Shown here: positions 19,873 to 29,226 of the stretch, piece after piece
How the letters are laid out: each line of letters opens with the position of its first letter
Numbering within the stretch: the stretch's first letter is position 1
NCBI GenBank assembly: GCA_963747595.1
Contig: CAVVFO010000002.1
Coordinates: 372,001-436,000 of the forward strand
Direction of reading: 5' to 3'
DNA from: Oleiagrimonas sp963747595
GTDB taxonomy: Bacteria > Pseudomonadota > Gammaproteobacteria > Xanthomonadales > Rhodanobacteraceae
DNA length: 64,000 bases
Position numbers and translations under genes: made by a program
Notes under the pieces: generated by a model
The model's database searches: none
What the model saw: only the letters and a program-made list of their open reading frames with translations
Told to the model about the DNA's origin: nothing

Positions 19873-21272
19873 GGGGTCGATCCACTGGCGGGAGGCGCGG
19901 GCGCACGGGGAATGGAGGCATGCAGCGGCACGTGGCCCAGCAGTGCATTCAGCGCCACGCGGCCCTTGGCGAGGGTGGCGCTGACCTGCATGGCTTCGAG
20001 TTCACGCGCCAGCAGGTTCTGGTGGATGGAGGACCACTCGGCACCATTGAGGTTGCCGGCGGCGAATGCCGTGTCGGCGTTTTTTGACAGCTTCCGCAGG
20101 CGGGGCAACTGTGTATGCAACGTCACGTGACGTGCGTGACTTTGTTGCAGTCGCGCATACAGCGCCTGCGCCTGCGAAGCGGCATTGCCGAGACGTTGCG
20201 CATACATCGCGTGCAGGTGTGCCCGTGTCGCGCGCGCCAGACGCGCCTTGTTGCGGCTGCGGCCGAAGATGGGCAGATTCAGGCTGATGCCGAAGATATT
20301 GCTGAATACGGCACTGGTATCCTCATTGCGGCTGACATTGACGCTGATGCCGGGGAATTGCGCCAGTACCGCGCTGCGGAAATCGGCGTCGGCAGCGCGA
20401 TAGCCCGCGGTCAGGGCAAGAAGATCGGGGCGTGTTCGTGGCAATGCCTGCAACGCCGATTGCACCGCGTGATGATCAGGCAGGGGGCGCAAGCGCGGCC
20501 GCGTCATCGCGTAGCGCACCTGCGGAGCCAGGTTCAGATCCGTGTTCAGCGCCGCCTGCGCGGTTACACGGGCCTGGCGTGCCTGTGTCAGTTGCGATTG
20601 CACCTGGCTCAGTGTGGTCAGTTCCGCGGCGTCCTTTTGCATGGTGATGTCGCTGCGCGCCAGAGCGCGATCCAATGCTTTTTGTTGCTTTGCCAGACGC
20701 GCCTGTTGCTGCTTGAGCAGATTGACTCTTCGCTGCGCAAACCACAGGTCCACGTAGTCGCCGGCGGTTTTCTGCACCAGCGTCCAGCCCCGCCAGGCGG
20801 CTTGCAGCCGTGCCTGGGCAAGCCGCGCCCGAGCCGCGTCCTGGCTGGCGCCACGTGTCAGCAGCCAGCCCAGATCCTGGGTCAGCTGGGCGGTAAATCC
20901 GTTCACATACGGGCCGGGGGTGGTGGGGTTTTCCAGGCTGGCAGCGAATTGCGGATTTGGCAGCAGGCCGGCCTGGCGCAATTGCAGGACACTGATGCGC
21001 GCCTTGAGCAGCGCAGCCGCATAGCCGCGGTTGTCCCGCAGTGCCCGCTTCACTGCGCTCCCGAGGCTGAGGCGATGCAGGGGACCGCCCGTGGCATCAT
21101 GCGGATGCGCGATCCATTGCGCGGAGTCGGGCAGGGGGTGCTTGCTGTAGCTGACGCAGGCAGCGAGCATCATCGACAATGTCGCCATGGCCAGCACTTG
21201 CCGGACCTTTCGCCAGCATCGCCGGGGCGCCGCAGGGGGAGACGAGGAAAGTCCAGTGAATGGTTGTTTCAT
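19869..21272 (-). CDS. Outer-membrane efflux channel (TolC/OEP family)
   Basis: This is the first gene of the RND operon, a 467-residue channel with a lipobox-like LAAC after an unusually long N-terminal region (about 38 residues). Coiled alpha-helical stretches rich in Ala, Gln and Arg (for example RVNLLKQQQARLAKQQKALD) are typical of OEP repeats. The ATG at 21272 was preferred to a TTG at 21302; a later ATG at 21188 would give a conventional short lipoprotein signal and may be the true start. Divergent from the DegT gene at 21495. Confidence 0.92.
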   Translation of the reverse strand: MKQPFTGLSSSPPAAPRRCWRKVRQVLAMATLSMMLAACVSYSKHPLPDSAQWIAHPHDATGGPLHRLSLGSAVKRALRDNRGYAAALLKARISVLQLRQAGLLPNPQFAASLENPTTPGPYVNGFTAQLTQDLGWLLTRGASQDAARARLAQARLQAAWRGWTLVQKTAGDYVDLWFAQRRVNLLKQQQARLAKQQKALDRALARSDITMQKDAAELTTLSQVQSQLTQARQARVTAQAALNTDLNLAPQVRYAMTRPRLRPLPDHHAVQSALQALPRTRPDLLALTAGYRAADADFRSAVLAQFPGISVNVSRNEDTSAVFSNIFGISLNLPIFGRSRNKARLARATRAHLHAMYAQRLGNAASQAQALYARLQQSHARHVTLHTQLPRLRKLSKNADTAFAAGNLNGAEWSSIHQNLLARELEAMQVSATLAKGRVALNALLGHVPLHASIPRAPAPPASGSTP

Positions 21273-21494
21273 GCAGAATATGCGCTGCTTGCAGACACGC
21301 AATGGAACCCGCCGCAGACAGTGCGTGCAATTGCTGGATCATGGCGGAGGATGGAACGCATGCATCCATTATGGGTGAACCCCCATCGGGTATGGGGTTT
21401 CGAGAAGTTTACAGTTTGGCAACGTTCGGTTGAGCCTCGAACTCAGCTAACCTTGTGTATGGTTGCGCCTTCCTGACGGAGCGATGTCCTCTTT

Positions 21495-22718
21495 ATGAAT
21501 GATTCCGACCTGCGGGGCATTGATCCCGATGAATTCAAGCGCCTTGCGCCGATCCCCGAAGAGGGAATACGCCGGGCCACGGCGATGATGCGCACGGGCC
21601 GGCTGTTCAGATACGAAGGTGGCGGCCCGGAAGATTCGGAAGCTGCATTGCTGGAGCGGGATTTTGCCGCCTACCTGGGTGTGCCGTACGCGCTGGGACT
21701 GAGCTCCTGCACGCAGGCGATCGAGCTGGCACTGATGGCCTGTGGCGTGGAAGCGGGCAGCAAGGTGCTTGTTCCCGGGTTCACGTTCACCGCCGTGCCC
21801 AGCGCCATCATGATGCTGGGCGCCAGGCCGGTGTTCGTCGAGTGCAACGACGACCTGCGTCTGGACGTGCGCGATCTGGAACGCAACATCAGCGCGGACA
21901 CCAAGTTTCTGCTGCTGTCGCACATGCGCGGTTACATCTCGGACATGGACGCCATCGTGTCCCTGTGCGACACCCACGGCGTCACCCTGATCGAGGATGC
22001 GGCCCATGCGCTGGGGGTCCGCTGGCGTGCACGACAGGTCGGCTCGTTCGGCAAGGCAGGATGCTTTTCCTTCCAGTCGAACAAGATCATCAATGCCGGC
22101 GAGGGCGGGATGCTGGTCAGCAATGATGAAGAGGTCATGGTGCGTGCGACCTATCTGTCCGGTGCCTATGAGCAGAATTACCGCAAGCATTTCATGACCA
22201 GCACGTTGTTCGAGGATCTGGCCGGACAACTGCCCGCGCACAACGTGCGCATGAGCAACCTTACCGCCGCCGTGGCCCGCCCGCAGATTGCTTTGCTGGA
22301 AGAACGGGGCAGCCGCTACCGGCAGATGCACGCGCACCTGCGCAACGAATTGACGGCCACGCAACGGCTGGCGTTTCCGGCCGAGCATGCGCACGAAACC
22401 CGGGTCCCCGATTCCCTGCAGTTCCGCGTGCCAGGGTACGACGCCGGGCAGATGGAACGCTTCATTGGTTACGTGCGTGAGTGCGGCCTGCCGCTATCGG
22501 GCTTCGCCGCCGGCAACAATGCCAGGGCGTTCTACAACTGGCGTTACCTGGGCGAGCACATGCCGCATCTGCCCCAGACCAGGCGCGCCATCCAGAACGT
22601 GTGCGACATGCGACTGTCCGCCACGCTCGGGGACGCACACCTGAACTACATCGTCGAGACCGTGCGGGCAGCACTGGATGACGTCGACCGCAGCTCGCGT
22701 TCGGCAGCGGCACGATGA
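21495..22718 (+). CDS. DegT/DnrJ/EryC1/StrS-family aminotransferase
   Basis: This 407-residue PLP enzyme of the sugar-aminotransferase class transfers an amino group to keto-sugars or related compounds. The Schiff-base lysine is Lys197 in CFSFQSNKIINAGEGG; DAAHALG marks the cofactor aspartate and SSCTQAIELAL the phosphate cup. Substrate is unknown; homologues build amino sugars for surface glycans or antibiotics. It opens the accessory region that continues with DedA and ATP-grasp genes, and a second, divergent DegT protein lies at 45.2 kb. Confidence 0.93.
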   Translation: MNDSDLRGIDPDEFKRLAPIPEEGIRRATAMMRTGRLFRYEGGGPEDSEAALLERDFAAYLGVPYALGLSSCTQAIELALMACGVEAGSKVLVPGFTFTAVPSAIMMLGARPVFVECNDDLRLDVRDLERNISADTKFLLLSHMRGYISDMDAIVSLCDTHGVTLIEDAAHALGVRWRARQVGSFGKAGCFSFQSNKIINAGEGGMLVSNDEEVMVRATYLSGAYEQNYRKHFMTSTLFEDLAGQLPAHNVRMSNLTAAVARPQIALLEERGSRYRQMHAHLRNELTATQRLAFPAEHAHETRVPDSLQFRVPGYDAGQMERFIGYVRECGLPLSGFAAGNNARAFYNWRYLGEHMPHLPQTRRAIQNVCDMRLSATLGDAHLNYIVETVRAALDDVDRSSRSAAAR

Positions 22719-22729
22719 TCCACATCGAG

Positions 22730-23347
22730 CTACTTTTCCGCCGTGCTTTCGTCATCGCTGGCGTCATCGTCCGGAAGCCGGGCCATGACCATGTGCCTGA
22801 CGATCATCAACGGGACGATGGCCGCAATGATGATGACCGGCCAGTGCAGCATGCCGAGCCAGTGCTGTGTCAGCGCGGCAAATTTGTACGACAGGTAGAA
22901 CAGGCCCGAGGTCCAGATGGCGGCGGCAAAGACGACCGACACCACGAACCGCTGCAACGACATGGCAAAAAATCCGTAGGCGGTATAGGCAGGCAAGCGC
23001 AGGCCAGGCAGGAAGCGCACCACGAACACCCCGGTCACAAGGCGCTGATCCAGCCATTTTTTCATCGCGGCAAAGCGGCGGCCGCTGGTGAAGCGGCGCG
23101 ACAGACGATGAGTCGCGATCAGCCGCCCCAGTCCGTACAGGCCGATATCGCCCACCACGATGCCGAGGTACAACGCAGGCAGCGCCACCCGCACGGCAAT
23201 ATCGCCGTCGGCCACGAGCATGCCGGTCACCACAGTGGCCAGATCCTCGTGCACAAAGGTTCCCGCAATGATCGCCAGCGCCATCAGCCAGGGCATTTCG
23301 GCGGGAATCGTTTGCAGCCAATGCATGAACGCATGCATGTCGCTCAT
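22730..23347 (-). CDS. DedA-family membrane protein
   Basis: This inner-membrane protein of about 205 residues has re-entrant and transmembrane segments. The DedA/SNARE-associated signature is visible in FVHEDLATVVTG near the N-terminus and in VRFLPGLRLPAYTAYGF. DedA proteins are lipid scramblases or flippases, some recycling undecaprenyl or aminoarabinose carriers. The ATG at 23347 is preferred to one at 23425 because the added residues are charged and unlike the family. Convergent with the DegT gene, 11 bp apart. Confidence 0.88.
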   Translation of the reverse strand: MSDMHAFMHWLQTIPAEMPWLMALAIIAGTFVHEDLATVVTGMLVADGDIAVRVALPALYLGIVVGDIGLYGLGRLIATHRLSRRFTSGRRFAAMKKWLDQRLVTGVFVVRFLPGLRLPAYTAYGFFAMSLQRFVVSVVFAAAIWTSGLFYLSYKFAALTQHWLGMLHWPVIIIAAIVPLMIVRHMVMARLPDDDASDDESTAEK

Positions 23348-23484
23348 GAGACGCAGGCACCAAAAGGCCTCGAGCGAATGCCGCGGCGCCTGCGCATGCA
23401 CGCAGCCGGGACCAACGTGAGACATGTGCCTGGAATCGGCGTTGGCATCGCGCCAACGGCGATGGGTGGTTTCGGGGGGCGGTT

Positions 23485-24570
23485 GTGATTAATCAATTGG
23501 CACGTCGTCTGAAAATCGCAGCGGCTCCGCGAGCCACCTCGGTCATGGAGCGGGCTCCAGAATGTATCACCTATGCGCTGCACGTCCCGTACTGTCTCTA
23601 CCTCATGGCGCGGTATCGCGGCGTCACCTTGCCTACGATCGCCAATCCGGGCATCGACGGCAGCGGGCTGAGCAATGAATCGAAGACGGATCTCTTCGCC
23701 CTGCTGGGACCGGTGGGCCGGGCACACACCGCGCCATTCGTCAGCATCGACACCGGCCCGCGCATGCTCGAGGATGCATGCCGGGCCATGGATGCAGCAG
23801 GTCTGGCGTTGCCTGCGATCGTCAAGCCGGATATCGGCCGGCGCGGCTTCGGCGTCAAACTGGTGCACACACGGGACGAACTGGCCCGGCATCTGCAGAG
23901 GTTTCCGGCAGGCATGCGGTTGCTGATCCAGCGCTACGCCGAAGGACCCGGCGAGGCCGGCATGTTCTACATGCGCATGCCGTCGCAGCCCCACGGCCGC
24001 CTCCTGTCGATGACCATCAAGCATTTTCCGCACGTGGTCGGTGACGGAACGCGCACCCTGCGTCAGCTCATCCTGCACGATCCCCGGGCCAAAGCGTTCG
24101 CCAGGGTCTATTTCAAGCGCAACCATGCGCATCTGGACGATGTGCTGGCACCGGGGCAGACACACCAGCTCGTGTCCCTGGGCAATCATGTTCGCGGCGC
24201 GGCCTTCGAGAATGGCACGCAGCACATCACGCCTGCGCTGGACAAGGTCTTCGACACCATCGTCGGCGAGGTGCCGGGGTTTTTCATCGGACGCTTCGAT
24301 GTGCGCTACACCAGCCTGGATGCGCTCAAGCGGGGCGAGGAATTGACCATTGTCGAATACAACGGCGCGGGCGGCGAGCCGACCTACATCTGGGATCCGC
24401 GTACCAGCATCCGCGAGACCTACGCCGGACTGCTCAGACACTGGAAGTACCTGTACGCCATCGGCGCCGAGAATCGTGCCCGCGGCGCCCGGCCCATGTC
24501 GTTGCGCGAGGTCATCAGGCGATATCTGGATGAGCTGCGTCTGCTGAAAACCTATCCCGACGAGGAATGA
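23485..24570 (+). CDS. ATP-grasp ligase-like protein of unknown substrate
   Basis: This 361-residue protein has an ATP-grasp fold: a nucleotide lysine and glycine loop in AIVKPDIGRRGFGVKL (Lys114), a second nucleotide strand LLIQRYAEGPGEAG and the metal-binding Glu and Asn in IVEYNGAGGEPTYIWDP. These enzymes join a carboxylate to an amine through an acyl phosphate, as in D-Ala-D-Ala ligase or cyanophycin synthetase. The substrate is not evident. GTG start after a G-rich site; a later ATG at 23545 is possible. It lies beside an aminotransferase that could supply an amine, but no pathway is proved. Confidence 0.8.
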   Translation: MINQLARRLKIAAAPRATSVMERAPECITYALHVPYCLYLMARYRGVTLPTIANPGIDGSGLSNESKTDLFALLGPVGRAHTAPFVSIDTGPRMLEDACRAMDAAGLALPAIVKPDIGRRGFGVKLVHTRDELARHLQRFPAGMRLLIQRYAEGPGEAGMFYMRMPSQPHGRLLSMTIKHFPHVVGDGTRTLRQLILHDPRAKAFARVYFKRNHAHLDDVLAPGQTHQLVSLGNHVRGAAFENGTQHITPALDKVFDTIVGEVPGFFIGRFDVRYTSLDALKRGEELTIVEYNGAGGEPTYIWDPRTSIRETYAGLLRHWKYLYAIGAENRARGARPMSLREVIRRYLDELRLLKTYPDEE

Positions 24571-24637
24571 CATCCGCGCCGGGTGTCGCTGCAGCGCCCC
24601 TGCTTGAAGTCACCCTGGGCACTCACACTCAATGCAA

Positions 24638-25666
24638 TCACCTGTCGGTATAGACGATCACGGAACCGGTGAGCGGCGCGCATACGTAGGCATGATCGCG
24701 GCCATCGGTGGTGACGCAGTGCGAATGCCTGGCGGCCGGCACGGTGGCGACACGGGTGAGGGCGTCATGAGGGCCCAGTTTCAGCACGCTCAGCGTGGCA
24801 CTGCGTGCGCCCGGCGCATACAGGTGCTTCAGCGACTTGTTCCAGGCAATGATGTCCACGCCGGCGCCGACCTTGGCATGACTGACCACCTTGCCGTGCC
24901 GCGATGGTCGCAGCGCCACGACCTTGCCCTCCTTGCAGCCCACGAACAGCAACCCCTGGTCCGGCGCCAGGGCCAGGCCGCGGCTGCCTTCACAGGTGTT
25001 GGGCCACGTCGCCGTAACGTGTGGATGCTGCAGGCTGATCTGGACGGTATGGTCTTTCCACTGGTTGGTATAGGCCACGCCACTATGCGCATCGATGACC
25101 AGCGACTCGGGACCACCCTTGACCTTTGTTGCACCTATGCGCGTGATCGTCGGTTGGTCGCCGGAGGTCACCGCGAAACGCTCGATCTGACTGGCACCCG
25201 GCTCGGTCACCCATACCTGGTGCAGTGGCGCCACGTAGCGCACATAATCCGGCCCCGATGCCAGCCTGGCGCGGGCCACCTCATGATGGGTGCGCGCATC
25301 GAGCGCTACCACGGCCTGATCCTGATGATCGCTGACAAAGACCAGTCCAAGGCCGACAGCGGCCGATGTGCTGCCCGCATCATCATGGTCGGGCCCGCTT
25401 CCCGATGGCACCACGTGCGGCCACTCACTCAGGTGCTGGTTTTCCGGGTCGATCAGCGCCAGGGCACCGCTTTGCGCCGCAGGCACCAGGACACGGTGCA
25501 GCGATGCGGCATATGTCATGTCGTCAAAGCCCAATCCGGCTCCGTGTTGCGACAGGTGAATCTGACGCGTCGAACCGGATGTCGGCGCCGCCACGGCAGT
25601 GACGGCGCAAAGCATCATGCCGGCGCTCAGGAGAAACATGCTGCGAAACGCAATATGACGAAACAT
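24638..25666 (-). CDS. YncE-like periplasmic beta-propeller protein
   Basis: This secreted protein of 342 residues has a signal peptide (about 1-27, ending VTAVAA) and seven-bladed propeller repeats resembling YncE/40-residue YVTN proteins (for example GLVFVSDHQDQAVVALDART and GLLFVGCKEGKVVALR). Such proteins often bind other partners or DNA, and no enzymatic motif is seen. A related protein is encoded at 44.1 kb. Convergent with the ATP-grasp gene; function unknown. Confidence 0.8.
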   Translation of the reverse strand: MFRHIAFRSMFLLSAGMMLCAVTAVAAPTSGSTRQIHLSQHGAGLGFDDMTYAASLHRVLVPAAQSGALALIDPENQHLSEWPHVVPSGSGPDHDDAGSTSAAVGLGLVFVSDHQDQAVVALDARTHHEVARARLASGPDYVRYVAPLHQVWVTEPGASQIERFAVTSGDQPTITRIGATKVKGGPESLVIDAHSGVAYTNQWKDHTVQISLQHPHVTATWPNTCEGSRGLALAPDQGLLFVGCKEGKVVALRPSRHGKVVSHAKVGAGVDIIAWNKSLKHLYAPGARSATLSVLKLGPHDALTRVATVPAARHSHCVTTDGRDHAYVCAPLTGSVIVYTDR

Positions 25667-25842
25667 CGATGTAATCCAGGGTTTGGAGTCATCCCGATGC
25701 TAGCAGCGCCACGGCCACAGGCACCTTACGGTGCGGTATTGGCTCCGCGGGGATCGCATGCACCGTGTATCGATAAGCAGGAAAGCCTGTTGCAAGGTTG
25801 CCGGTACACACTTCGGTGTTCGGCAGTGATCGGATATCAGGC

Positions 25843-26907
25843 ATGCTGACCTCATGGAATCTGTGGCATGACGCGGTGCAGGGGCTGGCCGTCGACGCCA
25901 TCACTCCGATGCTGCATGCGTCAGGGCTTGCGGGAATCATCGACTCGCCGCAGGAGATCGCGAGCGCACTCCTGATCAGCCTGGTAGAAGTGCTGTGCAT
26001 CGTGTTCCTGTTCCGCCCACTGGAGTCGCTGATTCCGGCCGAACGCTGGGCGCATCGCCGGTATGCGCGCATCGACCGTTTCTACACGCTGCTGAAATAT
26101 TTCGGTGTCCTGCCCATTTTCACGTATCTGATACTGCAGCCGGCCGTGTACTGGCTTGGACATATTTCCGGCGGCGGCGGTGGTAGCGGCGGCATGTCCG
26201 GCCTCGTCACGCTGCAGCAGGTATTGCCCGGGCTGCGCGGGCACACTGTCATCCAGTTCCTGATCTATTTCATCCTGTTCGATCTGGTGTATTACCTGAT
26301 CCACCGGCTGCAACACGCCGTCCCATGGTGGTGGGCGCTGCACAGTCTGCATCACAGCCAGCGACAATTGAATTGCTGGTCCAACGACCGCGATCACTAC
26401 CTGGATGATCTGTTCGAGGTCCTGATCATCACCGCCGTGTCGCTGCTGATCGGCGTGCAACCGGTGGATTATGCGCTGCTGGTCGTGCTGGGCAATCTGG
26501 TGCAGATCTTCTCCCATGCCAACGTGCGGGTGCGCTTCGGCAGGGTGCTGGACAAGCTTCTGGTGGACCCTGTGTATCATCGCCATCACCACATGATGAT
26601 CGATCCCCGACGGCCTCATTTGCACAACTGCAATTTCGCCCTGGTCTTCCCGATCTGGGACATAATGTTTCATACCGCGCTGTACAACGAACCACTGCAT
26701 CCATGTGGCGTCGATGACCCTGCCATCGATGCGGACAACGAGAAGGGATTCGTGGGCCAGCAGTGGGCCGGGCTGCGGCGATTCTGGCGCGCCTTGCGCG
26801 GGCGCTCCACCCCGTATGAGGACGATATGCACGGGCAGGTGGCATCGGCCACGACACCGGGGGCCGATCGACAGGCCGGCCAATCCGCCCCCCTGTCTTC
26901 GGTGTGA
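25843..26907 (+). CDS. Fatty acid hydroxylase/sterol desaturase superfamily membrane protein
   Basis: This 354-residue integral membrane di-iron oxidase shows all three histidine clusters: HRLQH, HSLHH and HRHHH, with further His in the C-terminal part (PHLHNCNF). Such enzymes hydroxylate or desaturate lipids or sterols, or cleave ether lipids. A flexible Gly/Ser linker (SGGGGGSGGMSG) lies at about 110. The ATG at 25843 has no strong ribosome site; an upstream TTG at 25798 is less likely. The next gene, a PAP2 phosphatase, is convergent 4 bp away. Confidence 0.88.
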   Translation: MLTSWNLWHDAVQGLAVDAITPMLHASGLAGIIDSPQEIASALLISLVEVLCIVFLFRPLESLIPAERWAHRRYARIDRFYTLLKYFGVLPIFTYLILQPAVYWLGHISGGGGGSGGMSGLVTLQQVLPGLRGHTVIQFLIYFILFDLVYYLIHRLQHAVPWWWALHSLHHSQRQLNCWSNDRDHYLDDLFEVLIITAVSLLIGVQPVDYALLVVLGNLVQIFSHANVRVRFGRVLDKLLVDPVYHRHHHMMIDPRRPHLHNCNFALVFPIWDIMFHTALYNEPLHPCGVDDPAIDADNEKGFVGQQWAGLRRFWRALRGRSTPYEDDMHGQVASATTPGADRQAGQSAPLSSV

Positions 26908-26911
26908 TTTC

Positions 26912-27532
26912 TCAGAAGTGCTTGATGTACCCGACGCTGAAGCCACCCGGCAGCAGACCGACGATCAGCGAGTGGTGCCGATGCGACGCCCAGATGCCCA
27001 CGGCGGTCCCCAGCGCCGCACCGGCGATGACATCGGTCTGCCAGTGTCCATGGGTTTTCATGCGGGCGATTGCGTCGTAGACGGGCAGCACGGCCAAGCC
27101 GTAGACAGCTGGGTGTTCGCTGCCGTAGCGCACCATGAATGGCGTCACTGCTGCCGACACTGCGGTGACCTCGCCGCTGGGAAAGCTCTGGTTGTGGAGT
27201 CCCTGGAAAAACTTGTTGGGGTCGTTGGTCTGCGATGGCCGTTCGCGCTGAAATGTCCATTTCAGCACCTGTGATCCGGCGGCGGAAACGGCCAGCGCAT
27301 CGAACGAACGCCAGAACGTATCGCCCAGGCGATTGTGGTCCCCCAGCGCGAACGCGCCGCCGATGACCGTGACAATGGTGGCGTACTGCACATCCTTCTG
27401 CACACCACGATTCCAGATACCACTATTGTCGTAGTGCAACCGATGGTCGATACCCAGCGGACCACCACCGGCCATCACTGCCGTGGGCATCATCAATACC
27501 AGCACCGCAATAAAACATCTCAAGCCACGCAT
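26912..27532 (-). CDS. PAP2-family phosphatase
   Basis: This 206-residue protein has a signal-like N-terminus and the three PAP2 motifs: KX6RP (Lys91 to Pro99), a PSG motif and RX5HX3D (Arg157, His163, Asp167). The second motif reads PSGE (118-121) in place of PSGH, so one usual catalytic histidine is replaced by Glu. The protein ends in Phe, but the hydrophobic segments look like inner-membrane helices. PAP2 enzymes remove phosphate from lipid phosphates such as undecaprenyl pyrophosphate or lipid A. Activity with the altered motif is uncertain. Confidence 0.85.
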   Translation of the reverse strand: MRGLRCFIAVLVLMMPTAVMAGGGPLGIDHRLHYDNSGIWNRGVQKDVQYATIVTVIGGAFALGDHNRLGDTFWRSFDALAVSAAGSQVLKWTFQRERPSQTNDPNKFFQGLHNQSFPSGEVTAVSAAVTPFMVRYGSEHPAVYGLAVLPVYDAIARMKTHGHWQTDVIAGAALGTAVGIWASHRHHSLIVGLLPGGFSVGYIKHF

Positions 27533-27743
27533 CTCTCACCCTCCCGAGGCTGACCGAGGCGCCACGACTCAGGAGCCTATTCCCGGCAATCACCCGCGAC
27601 TATCACCCAATGCTTACGGTTTGGTGAGGATGCAGCCCGCACGGGGCGTGTCATGTGACGGGACAAGGAGATGAGCGATGATCGGCCGCCTCGGTGTCCA
27701 CGCGCAGTTGCCGCCAAGCGGGCACTCCAAAGCCAGGCGCGGG

Positions 27744-28865
27744 CTATGACGTTGCACGGCACAGCCGCATGACCTCCCGCGCCGTGGATTCAGCGGTGAG
27801 GTTTTCTGCCTCGACGATGCGTTCGTCCGGCCCGTAGGGCCCCCACTGGTCCGATCGCGTCGTGGTGAAGATGGCGATCGTGCGGGCATTGCTGGCGCTG
27901 CCCAGATGCATGACCCCACAATCCAGGCTGACGAAGTGGTCCAGTGCTCCGAGCACGCTGCCCAGTTTGCGCAGGTCGCTGGAAAAGTAGGCGGGATAAC
28001 GGTTTCCCAGCACCGAACGTGCGAAGGCGGGTACGATTTCCACGAAGATATGGCGGGTGCCTGACGCCTCCAGCTCGATGAGGAATGCATTCCACCACGC
28101 ATCCGAAAGCAGCTTGGGACCGGTCGCATTCGCGAAGATGCCGATCACCCTGCTTTTTTCCGTCATATCGCGGTCGCCGATCAAGTCACGCAGGGCATGG
28201 CGGCCGTACGCCCGCTCGGCAGCATTCAGGCAGATATCCGGTGTGGGAAACGTTGCCTCGGCATGACGGCCAGTTGCCTGGCGCAGCAGGTAGACGGGTC
28301 TCTTTCCCTTGCTCGGGAGGGTCTCTGGTACGGGCACGCCATGGGTCATGCCACCGTGTTTCTCTGCCCTGAGAAATCCAAGCTTGTAGCGAGCGCGGGC
28401 GAGGCCAAGAAGCAGCCGTCCGGTGCGTGACTTCGCATCCGGGTCAATGCACAGGTCGTAACGGACAGACCGGACCTGCTGAAGGATGCGCACGTACGTG
28501 GGCAGATGGCCCGCAGCGTGAGCGGGGAGGCGGAGAATGCGGCGGACATTGGGATGCCCGCCGTAAATCTCTTGCGCGACTGAACAGCGGGTAAGGACAT
28601 CTACTTCAGCGCCGGGGTACAGCTGCTGCAGTTCTCGCAGTAACGGCGTCAGTAGCAGCGAGTTTCCGAGGCTATGGCTGGGCTGGCAGACGAGGATGCG
28701 ATGGATCCCTGCGCGCGGCAGATGTGACGCTCCGGCTGCCGTTTTTTCCGTGCCTGCCTTCTGGCGCCGTGACAACAGTGCGTCTTCCATGGGCCGCATC
28801 GACCACCTCGCGGGTTCATGCAAATAGGGCAACCTCGCGTCCACCGGGCCTGCCAACGATTTCAT
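27744..28865 (-). CDS. Glycosyltransferase family 9 (heptosyltransferase-like)
   Basis: This 373-residue protein has the GT9 N-terminal signature GIHRILVCQPSHSLGNSLLLTPL and a C-terminal nucleotide-sugar domain with FVSLDCGVMHLGSASN. GT9 enzymes add heptose or related sugars to LPS core. It resembles the gene at 54.5 kb closely (both share a GIHRI-LI/LVC start and the CGVMHL segment). A GTG at 28868 directly precedes the ATG and is nearer to the GGAG site. No lipid A or core genes are adjacent, so the acceptor is unknown. Confidence 0.88.
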   Translation of the reverse strand: MKSLAGPVDARLPYLHEPARWSMRPMEDALLSRRQKAGTEKTAAGASHLPRAGIHRILVCQPSHSLGNSLLLTPLLRELQQLYPGAEVDVLTRCSVAQEIYGGHPNVRRILRLPAHAAGHLPTYVRILQQVRSVRYDLCIDPDAKSRTGRLLLGLARARYKLGFLRAEKHGGMTHGVPVPETLPSKGKRPVYLLRQATGRHAEATFPTPDICLNAAERAYGRHALRDLIGDRDMTEKSRVIGIFANATGPKLLSDAWWNAFLIELEASGTRHIFVEIVPAFARSVLGNRYPAYFSSDLRKLGSVLGALDHFVSLDCGVMHLGSASNARTIAIFTTTRSDQWGPYGPDERIVEAENLTAESTAREVMRLCRATS

Positions 28866-29226
28866 CACGGTCGAACTCCACGGATTGATCCGATGCCGTG
28901 ATTAGACATGCGCAACCCTTTGCTGTCGAGTTCGGCGGGTCGCTTCGATGCGGTGGCAATAGGATGCGCGCCTTTCTTGCCGCTGCCATCGGTTTGCTCA
29001 CGTTTTTGTAAGCACCGGGTCTTTCGTCATGGAGCCTGTTCCCTGCGACATCCGTGCGAGTGCCGATGCGGACACCCTGCGCTTGGCCGACGAGCGGACC
29101 GGAATCGGCGCAGTCCGGGACGCCGTGCATCGGGATGTGACTGATCATTTGCAGTGACCCGGGAAAGGGCAGCGAAAGAAAGACCGTTCACGCTTGAAAC
29201 ACGGTCTTTCCTGTTCCGGAGTACAC
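28866..29226. other. Divergent intergenic region, 361 bp
   Basis: This gap separates the GT9 gene (minus) from the HAD phosphatase gene (plus) and should hold both promoters. No convincing open frame with a ribosome site was seen. Its only clear structure is a 10-bp inverted repeat near the right end, listed separately. Confidence 0.6.
29178..29210 (+). repeat. Leader inverted repeat before the HAD phosphatase gene
   Basis: A perfect 10-bp inverted repeat (GAAAGACCGT, 29178-29187, and ACGGTCTTTC, 29201-29210) has a 13-nt loop and ends seven bases before the GGAG of the next gene. In RNA it would form a stem just upstream of the ribosome site. It could be an operator, a leader hairpin or the remains of a terminator. 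Confidence 0.6.
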
